The translations under genes were made by a program, and so were the position numbers. A stretch of DNA of 64,000 bases, from the NCBI GenBank assembly GCA_036365145.1, contig JAEOAD010000004.1:49444001-49508000 (forward strand), in the 5' to 3' direction. The notes under the pieces were generated by a model. The model ran no database searches. It saw only the letters and a list, made by a program, of their open reading frames with translations, and was not told the origin of the DNA. Source of the stretch: Orientallactaga sibirica (lineage: Eukaryota > Chordata > Mammalia > Rodentia > Dipodidae). Shown here one piece after another: positions 10,117 through 22,565 of this stretch; the stretch's first letter is position 1, and each line of letters starts with the position of its first letter.

Positions 10117-12559
10117 TACAAATTTGACAGGACATCGTACTGAAGAATTAAACCAAGATTTAAATATTAATTCCATCTCTGGGTCTGGTGAGGGCTGATG
10201 CTGCATGCAATGCCAGCAGTGATCTTTCTCCTATGCTGAGCAGCACTTGGTTTCAGGGGCTTATCTGTGGGTTCCATTTTCTTCCGCCCTTTTTGACTTC
10301 TCTGATATCATTTAGTGCTCACTATTTAGTGCCTTTCACTGTAGAGAAGGGCAGTTGCAAGTACATATACATGTTGATTAGCTGAATCCTAGGGTATTAA
10401 GGTGATGTTTGCTTCACCCCACATATCACTCTTGCTAGAACCTGTCCTCAATTGCTCCTTTAAGCGCATCCCCTAATGATGCTTAGTGGGCAGACTGTCT
10501 TTCCCTGACTCTCTCTCATGGCCCAGGCATTTCCTTTAACCTCGCCTTCCCCAGAAGTCACACGGTAGAACATTTTTTTCCTCAAGTCATTCCGGTGCAC
10601 CAAAATTTATCCAACAAAAGCCATCTAGTAAGGCATTCCTGAGTGATAATAAATTCATTGGCTTCCCAGTGATCTTATTCAAACAGAAAACATCCTTGGC
10701 AAGTTGAAGTAAATCCAAAGATGAGAACAAATGAGAAAGTGAGATTTCAAAAATGGCACAAATGTTTGCATATCAATCCACGATAATGTTTCAATTCCCA
10801 TTAGATACATTCTGAAAAAAATGTTAAATTATCTGAATTCTCTTTCAGCGTAAGAGCATAAATTGCAAAATCCAGTTGCAAATTTCCAGCAAGTCTAAAT
10901 GTCCTGTCCAAAGGCACTGGTAACACATGATGGAATAAAGTCATGTGCAGCCATGATGGTGCAGGTTTTTAATGTCTCTTAAATTGAGAAATCTCTCTCT
11001 CATCTAACCTGCCAATACTTCAACATCACTCAGCATATGAGTCAGTTGTGACATACATATGATGCCGCCTGTGTGAGCAAATGCAGCTGTATGTAGAGAA
11101 AGGCTCTGATTATCTCTTTGTTACCTAGTTGAGTTATTTGAAATATTGCAATTTTCATTTAAGTTTATATATCTCACTGTCATCATTTGTCAACTTAATT
11201 GCTTTAAAATATAATTTGAGGCAGCTTTTTGACATGGAAAACATGTGTATGCAGGATATTGTGTCTCTCACATGGCAGAAAATTCAATTAAGAAACCCAG
11301 AAAGAGTGAAGTCTTCAGGAATGGATTATAGGATTTTCAAAGCCAGGAGAAGTTAGAGTGACTGACTCATAGGTCAGAAAGGACCTGCCTCTCAGATAGC
11401 AACACATCAAACCCTTCTGGATGACTTTCAGAAGGCAATGTTTAACTTCCATCCATTTCTATTAAAATTATTCAAGAAACAAACTGAAATCTAGCCAAAA
11501 TTTTTAAAAAGTCCATCAGGCCTTTGGGGCTCTTTGATTTCCTTTAAAAGTTAATATTAACCCTGAAGGTGGGATGATATCTAGGTGAAGACCCTATATT
11601 ATGAAAAGTGACAAAGCGAGGAATCTTGCCTCAGGATGGAACATATTTAGTGTCTCCTATGTCCGATGTGAATGGCTTAGAATGAATAAATCATTTTAGA
11701 CACTGATAGATGAGATTGTTAGGTAAGACTGAGATGGTCTTTGAATTGATGATGTAGAGGGTTCTGTCTTTAAGAGATGTTAGAATGGGATGAATACATT
11801 TTGCATATGGATGGACAGAATCCTTAAGGGCAGTGTGTGAGCTATCGTAGGCTGAAAACATACCCTTCCCTAAGCTATAGCTTCTTTATATTTCCCACAA
11901 CTATTGACTATTATATTCTATGGCAAAAAAAATGAGATTAAATTAAAAGCCTTGAAAATAAGTGATTATCCTGAATTATTAACTAGCTGTCTGGTCAAAG
12001 AAGTGCTTAACACACAGCTGGTTCTCTGAGCCTTGGAGTTTTGAAATTAGAAAAGATTCAAGATTAAGTCAAACTAGAAAATGAGTTCTAAATGTGTGAA
12101 CAAAAGCTGATGGAAATAATCACATCTAGCTCTCCAAGGACAAATCTTAAATCCATCACGTCAAACATTCCTTCATTCTGGCTATGAGGCATTGTGGCAT
12201 TAATGGTATCTCTAACCTCACAAAACGTAAAGATGCCTTGTACTGGTCAATGAGCTTCTAGCCTGGAGCAAATCACTCTGATTTAATTTCCTGTTACCCA
12301 GCAGGGAGAAAGGGTTAGAGGTTGCTGAAGACATAGCTTTACACCTGCACTCAATCAATCAGTCTGTACAGAACATATATCTTCCCTACCCTTGGTCAAG
12401 CATGAATTCACACACAACACAGAAATGAAAAAGTGCTTACATCAGTGATAGTAAGGGCCAAATGCCAAGTGTTGTGCTTATATGCAAACAGCAATGAACT
12501 TCATAATGCCTGAGGTTCTTTTAGGTGTGATTCTGTTTGGCACAACGCCCTAGGTATGG
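10117..12559. other. Unannotated non-coding sequence
   Basis: No gene, SINE or LTR recognised. AT-rich with scattered short open frames (at most 75 codons) lacking any domain. A weak antisense MIR-like scrap may lie near 12450-12490. Confidence 0.45.
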
Positions 12560-12765
12560 CAGATTGAGATAGACTTAACTATGAGACTGCATGTACTATA
12601 TTTTAGTTGTGTTACATTGGACATACTATTAACTTCTTTGAACCTTTGTTCCCTTAATTGTGAATTGGAGATAATAATATATACCTCATAGAAATGCTAT
12701 GAATTTTAATTAAACAAAGTTCATGAATCCAGTATTTTATCCAATGCCCTGTGTAAATTCAGTCA
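12560..12765 (+). repeat. MIR SINE
   Basis: MIR core and 3' end: 'tgtgttacattggacatact', 'attaacttctttgaacctttg', 'gaattggagataataatata', 'acctcatagaaatgctatga', ending near 'atgccctgtgtaaa'. Good order of segments despite high divergence. Confidence 0.78.
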
Positions 12766-13027
12766 CATATGCTCTGTGATATTACATTTCCAAATGAGAG
12801 TTTTGTCCGATTGTAAATCTAAAATAAGGAGATGCTTTGGTTAGAGTATGTTTTATAATCATCTCTAAATCATTCTTTCTAGTAACTCTTAAGGTCAGTC
12901 TTATACATTGTTGTCTCATGACTGGACCAGTGGAGACCAATCCAGGAATAGAAACAGGTGGGTAAATTCCTGGAAAATATGAGGTTACCTCAAGAGGAAG
13001 AAGGTCAAGTATAAAAAAGGGATGGTG

Positions 13028-13260
13028 GGCTGGAGAGATGGCTTAGCAGTTATGGCACTTGCCTGTGAAACCTAAGGCCCCATGTTCAACTCTCCAGATC
13101 CCACATAAGCCAGAAACACAAAGGTGAGACAAGCACAAGGTTGCACATGCCCATTAGGCGTCACAAGCATCTGGAGTTTGATTTTAGTGGCTGAGGCCCT
13201 GGCATACCAATTCTCTCTCTTTGTCTCTCTCTAAAATAAAAAATAAATAAAAATAAAAAA
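13028..13260 (+). repeat. DIP SINE, long-insert type
   Basis: Head 'ggctggagagatggcttagc', B-box-like 'gttcaactctcc', body with an extra GC-rich stretch between 'agccagaaacacaa' and 'catctggagt', then 'gtggctgaggccctggc', a CT-rich region and an AAAT-rich tail. TSD 'aagggatggtg' at 13017-13027 and 13264-13274. Confidence 0.95.
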
Positions 13261-13891
13261 GGAAAGGGATGGTGATATTAACCTGAGATATAAAAGGGGA
13301 CACAATTTAAAGAAATAATCATGTAAGACTCACATAGAAGTTTGATATTCTATAATTACTTGAAGTAGGGCAGACTAATCCAGCCCAAGTGTCTGGAAAA
13401 TGATTACCTGAGGTGAGTACCATGGGTAGCTCTATGGGAGCCTACATCTTCCTTCCTGAAAATAAAGCAGGGCAGGGTCATCAAGACTAAGATATGTTAA
13501 GGCATATTTTATATTGAGTATCAGGGACATTGTTATTTATGTAGCATCTCCAGTTATATGTAAAGAATGGTGTATGTGGAAAGAACTAAGTTGGTTTCCT
13601 TTACAGAGAATCAAGTGTACTGTGACCTGAACTGGTTTGTCTTAGGATTATGATCCTGAACTAATCCTATTCTATTGGTAAAATTCTGCTTTCCATTTAC
13701 ACTACTACGATATTGAAGCTTAGAGCTAGGGGGTCAACTGACTGTGGCAAACATCAACCAGGTGGAATGAAGATTGTGAGAGAGTGCTCCTAAGTATATT
13801 TCTCAGAATCCATATTTAGTTAGCTTCTTAGATTATATGTATATGGTATTAAGTGTCCATAAATTTTGTCATTTTTTACATGTAGCCATCA

Positions 13892-14235
13892 TGTGGTGGA
13901 CTGAATGTAAATGCCCCATAGACTTATGTGCGTTTGATGCTCAGTACCCAATTGGTAGTACTGTTCAGAACATGTGGAACCTTTAGGTGGTAAACCTTGC
14001 TGGAGGAAATGGATCACTAGGGGTGGATTTAAGGTTTCATAGTCCAGGCCTGCTTGCCACCCCCTCTTTCTCTCCACCTTCCTTCCTGCTGACATGAGCT
14101 TGTGACCCAAGTTTCCTGCTCCTGCCATGCTTTCTCCACCATGATGGACTCTAACCTATGGGATTACAAGCTGAAATAAACCCTTTACTGTGTCTAACTG
14201 AGGTATTTTGTTTAGCAATAACAAAGTAACCAATA
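13892..14235 (+). mobile_element. MaLR-type solo LTR
   Basis: Starts 'tgtggtggactgaatgtaa' and continues with 'gccccatagacttatgtgcg', 'gctggaggaaatggatcact', 'ccaccatgatggactctaac', an AATAAA signal ('gctgaaataaaccc') and an end 'cagcaat-aacaaagtaacca'-like. The layout is that of rodent ERVL-MaLR LTRs. No internal retroviral genes flank it, so it is a solo LTR. The TSD is not clear. Confidence 0.7.
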
Positions 14236-14319
14236 TGCTTGGGAAAATCATTTTGTCCTTAGTTCTGCTTTCTTATCTGAATATAAAGAGAGTGAACTAA
14301 AAAAAAAAAAGTAGGAGAA

Positions 14320-14514
14320 GGCTGGAGGGATAGCTTAGCAGTTAAGGTGTCTGCCTGCAAAGCCAAAGGACCCAGGTTCAGTTTCCCAGGACCCATTTTA
14401 GCCACATGTACAAGGGGGCACAGTCGTCTGGAGTTTGTTTGCAGTGGCTGGAGGCCCTGATGTGCACATTCTCTCTCTCTCTCTGTTAAATAAATAAATA
14501 AATAAATAAAATTA
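14320..14514 (+). repeat. DIP SINE
   Basis: Full DIP: 'ggctggagggatagcttagc', 'cctgcaaagccaaaggaccc', 'gtttgcagtggctggaggcc', (CT)n and an (AAAT)n tail. Near-perfect 14-bp TSD 'aaaaagtaggagaa' on both sides (ending 14319; about 14515-14528), indicating L1-type endonuclease insertion into an A-rich site. Confidence 0.95.
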
Positions 14515-14648
14515 AAAAGTAGGAGAAAATAAGGACTTTCACTATAAAAATAAAATAATTTTGAGTATTTGTATAAAATTATTAGTTCATGAATTATAAT
14601 AAAGGACAATTTATCCCTGAGAAAAATGAATTGCAAACATATAAGGTT

Positions 14649-14757
14649 AGGGCTGAGGATATAGTTCAGTGGTAGGCTGCTTGCCCAACACTTGTGAGGT
14701 CATAGGTTTGATTCCTGGCCTCTCTCTCTCTCAAATACACACACACACTCACACACA
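14649..14757 (+). repeat. ID SINE
   Basis: 'gggctgaggatatagttcag', 'tggtaggctgcttgccc', 'ggtttgattcctggcc', then CT and (CA)n runs. Typical ID core with internal A and B boxes. Confidence 0.85.
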
Positions 14758-16276
14758 CCAAGAAAAGTTTCTCCTCAGATTCACTGATGCCCTTACAGGA
14801 CCACCAAAAAGTTCAAAGGCTCATTTGCAAGGGGATATGAGAACAGTAACAATGTGCCCGCTAACAGTGTGGTGTTTGAGAGTCTGGCCTCCTACGCATG
14901 GAAGTAGTAGACACATTAGCTTCTCATATGGCTTTGAAAGCTTCTAGAAGAAAGAGCATTATGTTTTATGATGTCTAGAATGCCTAAGGGGAAGTATATC
15001 AGATTACAGGAGAGGGAAATGGGCCAGAATACGCCTGCTTGGGCACACAGCTTTGTACATAGAAACTATTCTGACAAGGCAGCTTGACTGAACCACTTTC
15101 ATGCTCTTCCAGGGAAAGGAGTCTCATCATCCCTTCTGAGAAGTAAAGCTGGAACTCCTCGGTGGTCAGGTCCTTCAACCCCGGGGTGGAATAAGGTCTT
15201 GTGTTTATAGGACCAGTGGTTTTTCAAAGTGATGTCTTTGCACCTCTGTAGGTCTCTGAACCATTTTAGAAAATTCATCCTGCCCTGCCTTTTTCAGCTA
15301 CAGATCTACCTGTGGCCAGTATTTCTTCTTAAACTTCAAGCAAAATAACATTAAAAGAGGAGATTTGGAAATCTGTTTTTTTTTTTGATTGGTCAGATAG
15401 TAAAGCGATTTGCAGTTTGCCAAAGATAGAAGATAGTCAACTCATTAATTTGTTTTGGAAATTATTCTTTGAGAAGATATCATTTATTTTAATATAATTA
15501 GTTAATTGCTTTTAAAATTATTTTAGCTGAGTGTTAACTTTCATTTCTAGCACTTTAATTTCTAATATGATATATACAAATAAATATAGCTCACATAATA
15601 TAAAAGTTCTTTGAGGTTTTCAAAATTTTGAGTAAATTGGTTCAAACATCACTACTACAGAGGCATATGAATTCAAATATTTCTGATTAAGTCATCAGAC
15701 ATTTAATAACAGAGTAAAACTAAACACTAATAGGTTTTGAGTACTGAGATATTACACGGTCTGGTGTAGGAGCTACAGGTGTAGCTACAGGTGTTTAGAT
15801 TATTTATCAGAACCTTTCAGGGTTCTGTATCCATCTACCTTGGGTTGAGTTTGAACCTTGGAGTAAGCCTTAACAGACAATACCTATGGGCATCACACTA
15901 CTCACCTTCATTTCAGTGACCAAGGAAAATGTCACGCAACTGCACATGACTGAATTGAGTGATGAGTCTATGGCCATACCACCAGAAATGCACCTGATTT
16001 TGTTTGAATTGAGTGAAGAAAAATTGAGACAAATGCAAGGAAAATCCCTCTATAGATGTTGTTATGAAATATATTCTGCAATATTATCTCTAGGCAACTG
16101 ATTGAACTTTCATCAGTTATAAGATGTGAAAATCCTCTCAGTATTTCATGGGAGTGTAATTTACTGGGAACAGTAAATAATATTGCTAAGTTCATCTTCA
16201 GAGCAAGCAGATTTATGACTTTAGGCCAACCTTAGTAAATAAGGTAAATTGCGATGAAGTTCAAAATAAATAATGT
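14758..16276. other. Unannotated non-coding sequence
   Basis: No recognised gene. Contains a 13-bp tandem duplication at about 15771-15796 and a very AT-rich stretch from 15480 to 15720. A 71-codon frame at 15886-16101 has no recognised domain. Confidence 0.45.
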
Positions 16277-16487
16277 GGGGCTGGAGAGATGGCTTACTGG
16301 TTAAGGCACTTGCTTGAAAAGCCCAAGGACCCATGTTTGATTCTCCAGGTCCCATGTTAGCCAGACACACAAGGTGATGTAAACATACAAGGTGATGCAT
16401 GCATCTAGAATTTGATTACAGTGGCTGGAGGTCCTAGTGCACCAATTCTCTTCTTCTCTATCTTGCTATCTCATATAAACAAAAAAG
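16277..16487 (+). repeat. DIP SINE
   Basis: 'ggggctggagagatggctta', 'gaaaagcccaaggaccc', 'gattctccaggtcccatg', with a partial internal duplication ('acaaggtgatg' occurs twice, near 16370 and 16389), then 'cagtggctggaggtcct' and a CT-rich tail. An A16 run follows at about 16511. Confidence 0.92.
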
Positions 16488-16829
16488 GCCAGTCTGTTGG
16501 GCTTGCCTCAAAAAAAAAAAAAAAAAGGTACAGTCTGTTATTTTATGTGGTTTAAACATGTCCCTTGCTGTGTAATGTTTTTTGGTTTATGTGATAAACT
16601 GAATTTATATGAATCTTAAAAGCAAAATTCATTACATTAGATAAGATTATTCAAAAATAGTGAATAATGACGTGAGATAAGTGATCTTCTGCATGGAACC
16701 TCAAGACTATCTTCACTAACAATTATGGTATTTACAATAAGAGTAGACTTTTACCCTTGAGGAATTGAGATTTATCAAAAAAAAAAAATAACATTGAGCT
16801 AGCTTGTCATATCAAAATAGTTACTTATA

Positions 16830-16965
16830 TAAATATGGTTGTAATTGCACATTTTTATGGGTACACTGTGATAACTTGATATGTACAGACAATGTGTAAT
16901 GATAAAGTTAGGATAGTTAGCATTTCCATGTCTCTAAATATACTTTTTAAATTCTTCACAGTTTT
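16830..16965. mobile_element. Ancient L1M-type 3'-UTR remnant
   Basis: 'cacatttttatgggtacact', 'gtgataacttgatatgtaca', 'caatgtgtaatgataaagtt' and 'agcatttccatg' follow a segment common in old mammalian L1 3' regions. Short and mutated; orientation not assigned. Confidence 0.5.
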
Positions 16966-17237
16966 TAATGGACTATATTGGAGAGGGTTTAAGTGGAATG
17001 GAGACAGAGGAAGAGAGAAATAATTCTTCAAAATTTCAATTTTATTATTTTTTGCCTTCCATAAAATTTGTGCCACTTGATTTAAGAACTTCAGTGTTTG
17101 CTAGTTCTGAGTTTTGTGAAATTGCACATGACTGTCCTAAAGCATCACAGAGGTAGGGTTATGGTATGAAAACCTTTTCCAAGACCATACTGATTCAAAG
17201 CCATCTGCTTCTAGCTTGTCTACCATGCCATTGCATT

Positions 17238-17406
17238 CATTGCTTTTTTTTTTTTTTTTTTTTTTTTGAGAGACACAGAGAGGAAGACTAGCTCTGGCAT
17301 TGACCAGCCTCTCAGCTGCTGGAATGAAACTCAGATGCCGAGCCTCCTGGGCAAGTGTGGCATTGTGCCCTTGTGTTACTTTTGAATCTGGCGCCACCAT
17401 GCCAGG
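17238..17406 (-). repeat. Variant-subfamily DIP-related SINE, truncated
   Basis: Begins with T24, then 'gagagacacagagaggaaga', 'cagcctctcagctgctgg', and 'caagtgtggcattgtgccct', shared with the copy at 34490-34717 but not with standard DIP. The tRNA-like head is missing. TSD 'ccatg(c/a)cattgcatt' at 17223-17237 and 17407-17421. Confidence 0.8.
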
Positions 17407-17421
17407 CCATGACATTGCATT

Positions 17422-18988
17422 TTAAATATCCAGTTATTATGTAAAAATTTCACTTCCATGGCATTGAGGATATTCAGGAGTCATGAACTCTGAATGATTA
17501 TAAAAATCTGAATCTTCATTATAGGACATAGAAGGTTAATTAAAAGATAATTAAAAAGAATGAGGATTTTTGAATACCTTATATAGTATACTTATTCAGT
17601 ACATCTGGAAAGTTGAAAATTGTGGTCAATGCCAGGTCAAAGATATGAAAATCTTTCTCTTGGGGCAATTTTAGCCTTCTGACTTTTAGAAGAGGAGTTA
17701 ATTGTTTATATAACTTATAATATCAAGAGAAAGAAGGAGCAGTCAGTCTGTAACATATGCACAGATTCATTAACTTCACAGTATCTACAAAAGGAATTCA
17801 TATTTACATTATAGCACATTTACACTAGGCTGCATCAAAGCCTATGATCATTATAAAAAGATTCTAAGTAAACAAGAACTGGTACTACAATTAGCATTTT
17901 AGAGGACTAATTAGTTGACTCCTTCATCCTGTTTACACAAAACACATTACTTCTAGAGCGAAAGCAAAGAAGTCTTATAGCCAAGGGTAACATTGTTTTT
18001 GGCAATGAATTAAATGAATGAAATAAGCTAAGAGGTATCATTAAAGGAAGATTGAGGGCAAATAAGCCTTCAGCTGAAGAGGTCAGCAGGGGAAGAAGCA
18101 ATGACGCTCTGCCAACAAAATGGTAGCTCAGGAGCTCTTAGCTTCTGCGTTCAGAGGACCGGCTTTCATCTGCATGTGGGAACAGACCTGTCCATGTTCA
18201 GAGTCACTGTCACCTAATGGCCATTGCTGGGATCCCTAGCAATGGGTAGCTGTCAGTCAACTGTGTCAGCTATAGGGGGACCTTCACCTCTTTCCTGACT
18301 TGGATCTTTGGGTTTGGAAGGCTGGCTTAGGCCCAGATACTTTGCACATATTTTTCCAATTTTTTTCCACCCCTCCTAATTTTGAGGTCAAGTTCTTTTC
18401 CTATGAGTTTATAGGTGAGGCTTTGGTTCTTGTTCCCATAGGCTGTATACCCCCAAACCATGACACTGCTCTAGGCTGTACACCCAGACACCATGACATG
18501 GCTCTACTTCTCCTAAGGCACTTCTGGTATCCTCTTACAGGTGACAAAATTTCAATTGTAGTGTTATTTTCTGCTTCTTTCCTTATTTGTTCATAAAGGT
18601 TTTCCTTGACAGGAACTTATCAAGTCAAAACAGTGAGATTTACAAATTTACTTCTCTGGATTAAACATGCTAAGTTCTTTCCTACTATCCCCAGCACCTC
18701 TTGCTTCAACTGGAAGCAGTAGTTAGATACCAATATTTCCAAGTTACATTCAATAAATGGTCTGTATCTGTATTTGCTGTGGCCAACAAACTAAGTTATC
18801 TGTCCCAGAGAGCACTTTCACATTGGGGAGGGAGGGAAGAAGGAAGAGAAGAGGGGAGGGAGGTAGGAAGAGAGTAATAACAATACACCATAGAACATTA
18901 ATCCTGTGGGATGGCTCATGTTGAAGTTTTCAATATATCCTCCATTCTTTGTATCTCTTCCCTACGGCAACTTTTAAAATAGTACCCT
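17422..18988. other. Unannotated non-coding sequence
   Basis: No gene recognised. Contains a 25-bp quasi-palindrome at 18221-18245 and a purine-only stretch at 18824-18872. Open frames here (98 codons at 18300-18596) show no domain. Confidence 0.45.
18221..18245. repeat. Quasi-palindrome
   Basis: Outer arms 'ccattgct' and 'agcaatgg' are perfect inverted complements around a centre containing 'gggatccct'. The 25-bp sequence is nearly its own reverse complement. Confidence 0.85.
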
Positions 18989-19068
18989 GGGATTGGGAGT
19001 TTAGCTCAGTACTAGAGAACTTGCCTAGCATGCCGAAGGATCTGGGTTTCTTCTCCAGCCATACTAAA
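18989..19068 (+). repeat. ID SINE
   Basis: 'gggattgggagtttagctca', 'gtactagagaacttgcctag', 'catgccgaaggatctggg', 'tctccagccat'. Standard ID layout, A-rich at the end. Confidence 0.75.
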
Positions 19069-19407
19069 CAATCAAATAGATCTATTGATAAACCAAATAG
19101 CATAGAATACTATACTGAATTCTCAGTGCATTAAAGGAAGGAACTTGCCTATCAGAAAGCCCCATGTAGTATTTTCTGTCAAAAACTGACCAAGTCAAAA
19201 CTTCAACAGTTGTGATAAAGAGAGTAAAAGTGTGGCAGGGGAATTTTTCCTTGCAAGAAGTTTAACTTCCACTCAGATGTTTTAGCTGGTACATTCATCA
19301 CATACCTTTTACTAGCAAAGACCCACTAACGAATAGCCAACATCAAAACTCAAATCTGAATAGACAACAAATAAAAGCCATTTTCACCATTAAAAAGACT
19401 ATTTCTG

Positions 19408-19628
19408 AGGGGTTGGAGAGATGGCTTAGAGGTTAAGGCATTTGCCTGCAAAGTTTAAGGATCCAGGTTCAGTACCCCAGGAGCAACGTAAAGCCAGATG
19501 CACATGGTGGTGCATGTGTCTGGAGTCTGGAATTCATTTGCAGTGGCTAGTGGCCCTGGCACACCCATTCTTCCCCTTCCCTCTTTGTCTCATAAATAAA
19601 CAAATGAATAAAAATAAAATGATAAAAA
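19408..19628 (+). repeat. DIP SINE
   Basis: 'ggttggagagatggcttaga', 'gcctgcaaagtttaaggatc', 'agccagatgcacatggtggt', 'catttgcagtggctagtggc', CT-rich region, A-rich tail. TSD 'attaaaaaga(c/a)tattt' at 19389-19404 and 19629-19644. Short-insert DIP type. Confidence 0.95.
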
Positions 19629-20500
19629 ATTAAAAAGAATATTTTTAAAGAGAAAATGTTGAGACAAAATGAGTACTATTCTTATAAAATGACTGTATCT
19701 CCAGTGTTATATCACCAAGAAAGCTCATCATTTACAAACAAATAAATGAATAAATAAAAAAGATAAAAACCACCTTTTCCAAACTATAGGATGGAAGAGA
19801 CACCATTGTATAGGGTGCTAGATATGAAATAGCATTGCTGTTTTTAATGTCTAGGTGTTAAAATATTTTTTAAATAGCTCTATTATTGAGCCAATGAAAA
19901 CCAGAAATACAATTCATGCTGCTCAAGATCAGTGGCTATTAGGGTCAAGAAAATTGCCACAAATACAGACTTCTGCAAGGTCCTCTCACTTTACCCCATA
20001 CTGCTTTGATAAAGAACCGGACATCTCACACAGAGCAGCCTTACCTGGTGATTAACTGTTTCCTCTCTGTAGCTTTAATATTAGGATCTGGAATCTCTTA
20101 TAACAACAGATGGCAACCATTGACATGCTATTCTGTTTTCTATTGACTTGGTAAGCTTATGTTAAATTATTTTATGTAAACATCGGTGAAAGAAAGGTAT
20201 TTGTAATCATTTAGTATTTTCAGTACTGTTATAAAATAGCAAGAAAACATTTGCTAAGTCTGCACTTCAAATACATCATTTGAAAAACTAACAGGTAAAG
20301 TATTAAATCTATTTGTATAATATTTACAAAACAATACATACACAAATACATGAACATACATCTCACCAAAAAAAAAAAAAAAGCCAGAATATCAAAGCAA
20401 AATCAAAGCAATTTATAGTTCTAGAGCTTGGAATAATTTCAAATTCTGTTAAAATGAGTGCTAATTTTTTTGGTGCTCAGACTGAATATGCTACTATTTT

Positions 20501-20742
20501 TAAACTATCCTTTATTTTTATTTATTTATTTGACAGAGAGAAAGAGGGAGAGAGAGAAACAGAGAGAGAGAGATAGAGAGAGAATGGGTGTGTCAGGGCC
20601 TCCAACCACTGCAAACAAACTCCAGATGCATGTGCCCCCTTGTGAATATGGCTTATGTGGGTCCTGGGGAATAGAGCCTTGAACCAGGGTCCTTAGGCTT
20701 CACAGGCAAGGGCTTAACCACTAAACCATCTCTCTAGTCCTT
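20501..20742 (-). repeat. DIP SINE
   Basis: Antisense DIP: (TTTA)n, (GA)n, 'caaacaaactccagatgcat', 'gaaccagggtccttaggctt', 'taaccactaaaccatctctc'. Flanked by the 17-bp TSD 'gaatatg(c/g)(t/c)actatttt' at 20484-20500 and 20743-20759. Confidence 0.95.
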
Positions 20743-20759
20743 GAATATGGCACTATTTT

Positions 20760-22194
20760 ATTTCACCTTGATTTCTTGAATAACTAATGCTTTATTTTTA
20801 GATTTCTTCATGTAGATAATAAGTCTGCCACCAGAATGATGTGTTATTAATCATTGTTAAGTTGTAAACTAGAGTTTTGGGTGAACCACTGATGGGATTT
20901 AGTGCATGCTACTCCAAAATACATCATAGTGAGCACAAGACAGGAGTTATTTTTGATGTTCTTGCATGTTTCTCTCCCCAAACCAGCCATAGAGTCTTGA
21001 AAGTCCACTCTGATTCCTTCCCCATCTCCCCAACCCCCAAAAAACAAAACTCACAAATGCTATCATGAGACAGATCTTGTACTTGGAAGGAAGGAAAGTC
21101 ACACAGGAAGGTCAAGAAAGGTCTGAAAAAACAGACTCTGGGAAGTTGCATCCAGTATATTCCGAACAGATGAAACATGTTTTTTTTGTGTCTTCTAATA
21201 ATAAATTTGCATGGCTGTCCCTAAAACAGTACAATTTTGAATATCTCTGGGTTTTCATTTCTAAAGGTTCCCATGTCACCTAACCATATTTAGTGAACTT
21301 ACATGCCTTTCTCAGATGTATCTGCCTCTTGCTGTAAGAATCTTAGCCTCTCAAATCCAATTGATGGCAAAAACTAACATTGACATTCTAAGGCAGTATT
21401 TATTAAGAACATATTCAACATATGAAGAGAGCCACTAATAACTTTTTGTGTCAGCTTTGTCCTGGAGAGCAGAGGACATATTTAATTGTTTTACGAGTTG
21501 GAAGAAAGAGAGGAAGTGGGATTTACTGCTGTTTGCTTATGAACCAACTTGGATGAATCCTGTTTAAGAACTACTAATCAACATCTGATACAGCTCTCAC
21601 AAGAAAAGACTCCTTAAGTCTTACTGAGGAAGTTGCTTTTTGTGTAACTTTCTGAAATTTCCTCCCTGCTTGATTTGTGTCTCTATTTTTTGTTCTCTTT
21701 GCTTAGACAATCCACAATCTGAGTAAATCAATACCTACTCCATTTCCACACATTAGCTTTTGTTAAAAAGACCTCCCCACAAATGAGAAAATTCATAAAA
21801 ATGCAACAGACCATAAGGAGAAATATAATTATTCCTTAACATATTCGAATGATCACACTAGTAATTATAGAAATAAAAATATGAAGAATATAGTATTTTT
21901 ATTGCCTTATTGCATTGATAAGAATAGATACACATTGCTATTTGAGACTGAGATAAATCGAAAATTCTTACATGTGGCTGGAGAAATAATTAAGTTTTTG
22001 CCTTTGAAAAATAAATTTGACCAATGTACTAAGAGGTGAAAAAATGTTCAGAAGCATAGATTTTATAATCTTACTTTTGAATATTTATCTTAAAGAAAGC
22101 AGAATTGAAGGGGGAAGGGATTCTTATAGTCCAAAAATGTCCATTTAAAGAATCACTTTTAATACTGAAAGAAAGTTAAATGGTGGTAGAGGTG
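20760..22194. other. Unannotated non-coding sequence
   Basis: No gene or repeat recognised. Opposite-strand overlapping frames at 20847-21283 look like chance frames without domains. Confidence 0.45.
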
Positions 22195-22315
22195 TTGGGT
22201 ATAGTGGCATGAACCTGTAGTCCCAGATACTCTAGAGACAGAGGCAGGAAGATCACTGGAGCACAGAAGTTTGAGAATGCCCTGGGAAACACAGCAAGAT
22301 CCCTATCTCAGAAAA
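22195..22315 (+). repeat. Proto-B1/FLAM-like 7SL SINE
   Basis: 'tgttgggtatagtggcatga', 'acctgtagtcccagatactc', 'gagacagaggcaggaagatc', 'actggagcacagaagtttga' and 'ccctgggaaacacagcaaga' match an Alu-like left monomer better than modern B1. This suggests an older 7SL-derived copy. Confidence 0.75.
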
Positions 22316-22396
22316 TATGATCATAGAGGTACCTGGTAGAATTTTTTTTTTACAACTATAAATGGGTAATTATGAAGGTAAAAGACAATAGTTTTC

Positions 22397-22549
22397 AGCT
22401 GGGTGTGGTGGCACACGCCTTTAATCCCAGCACTTGGGAGGAAGAAGTAGGAGGATTGCCATGAGTTAGAGGCCACCCTGAGAATACAGAGTCAATTCCA
22501 GGTCAGCCTGGACTAGAGTGAGACCCTGCCAAAACCCCCCCCGCAAAAA
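22397..22549 (+). repeat. B1 SINE
   Basis: 'agctgggtgtggtggcacac', 'gcctttaatcccagcacttg', 'ccaccctgagaatacag', 'gtcaattccaggtcagcctg', 'gagtgagaccctgcc', C8 and an A-rich end. Perfect 16-bp TSD 'aaagacaatagttttc' at 22381-22396 and 22550-22565, pointing to a fairly recent insertion. Confidence 0.97.
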
Positions 22550-22565
22550 AAAGACAATAGTTTTC

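Noticed and set aside
13028..13100. tRNA-like A and B boxes at the heads of DIP, ID and B4 copies
   Set aside because: These are SINE-internal pol III promoters in diverged copies without a cloverleaf or mature tRNA end, not tRNA genes.
18824..18872. Purine-only stretch considered as a G-quadruplex
   Set aside because: G runs are separated by a 16-nt loop, so it does not meet the usual four-run, short-loop rule.
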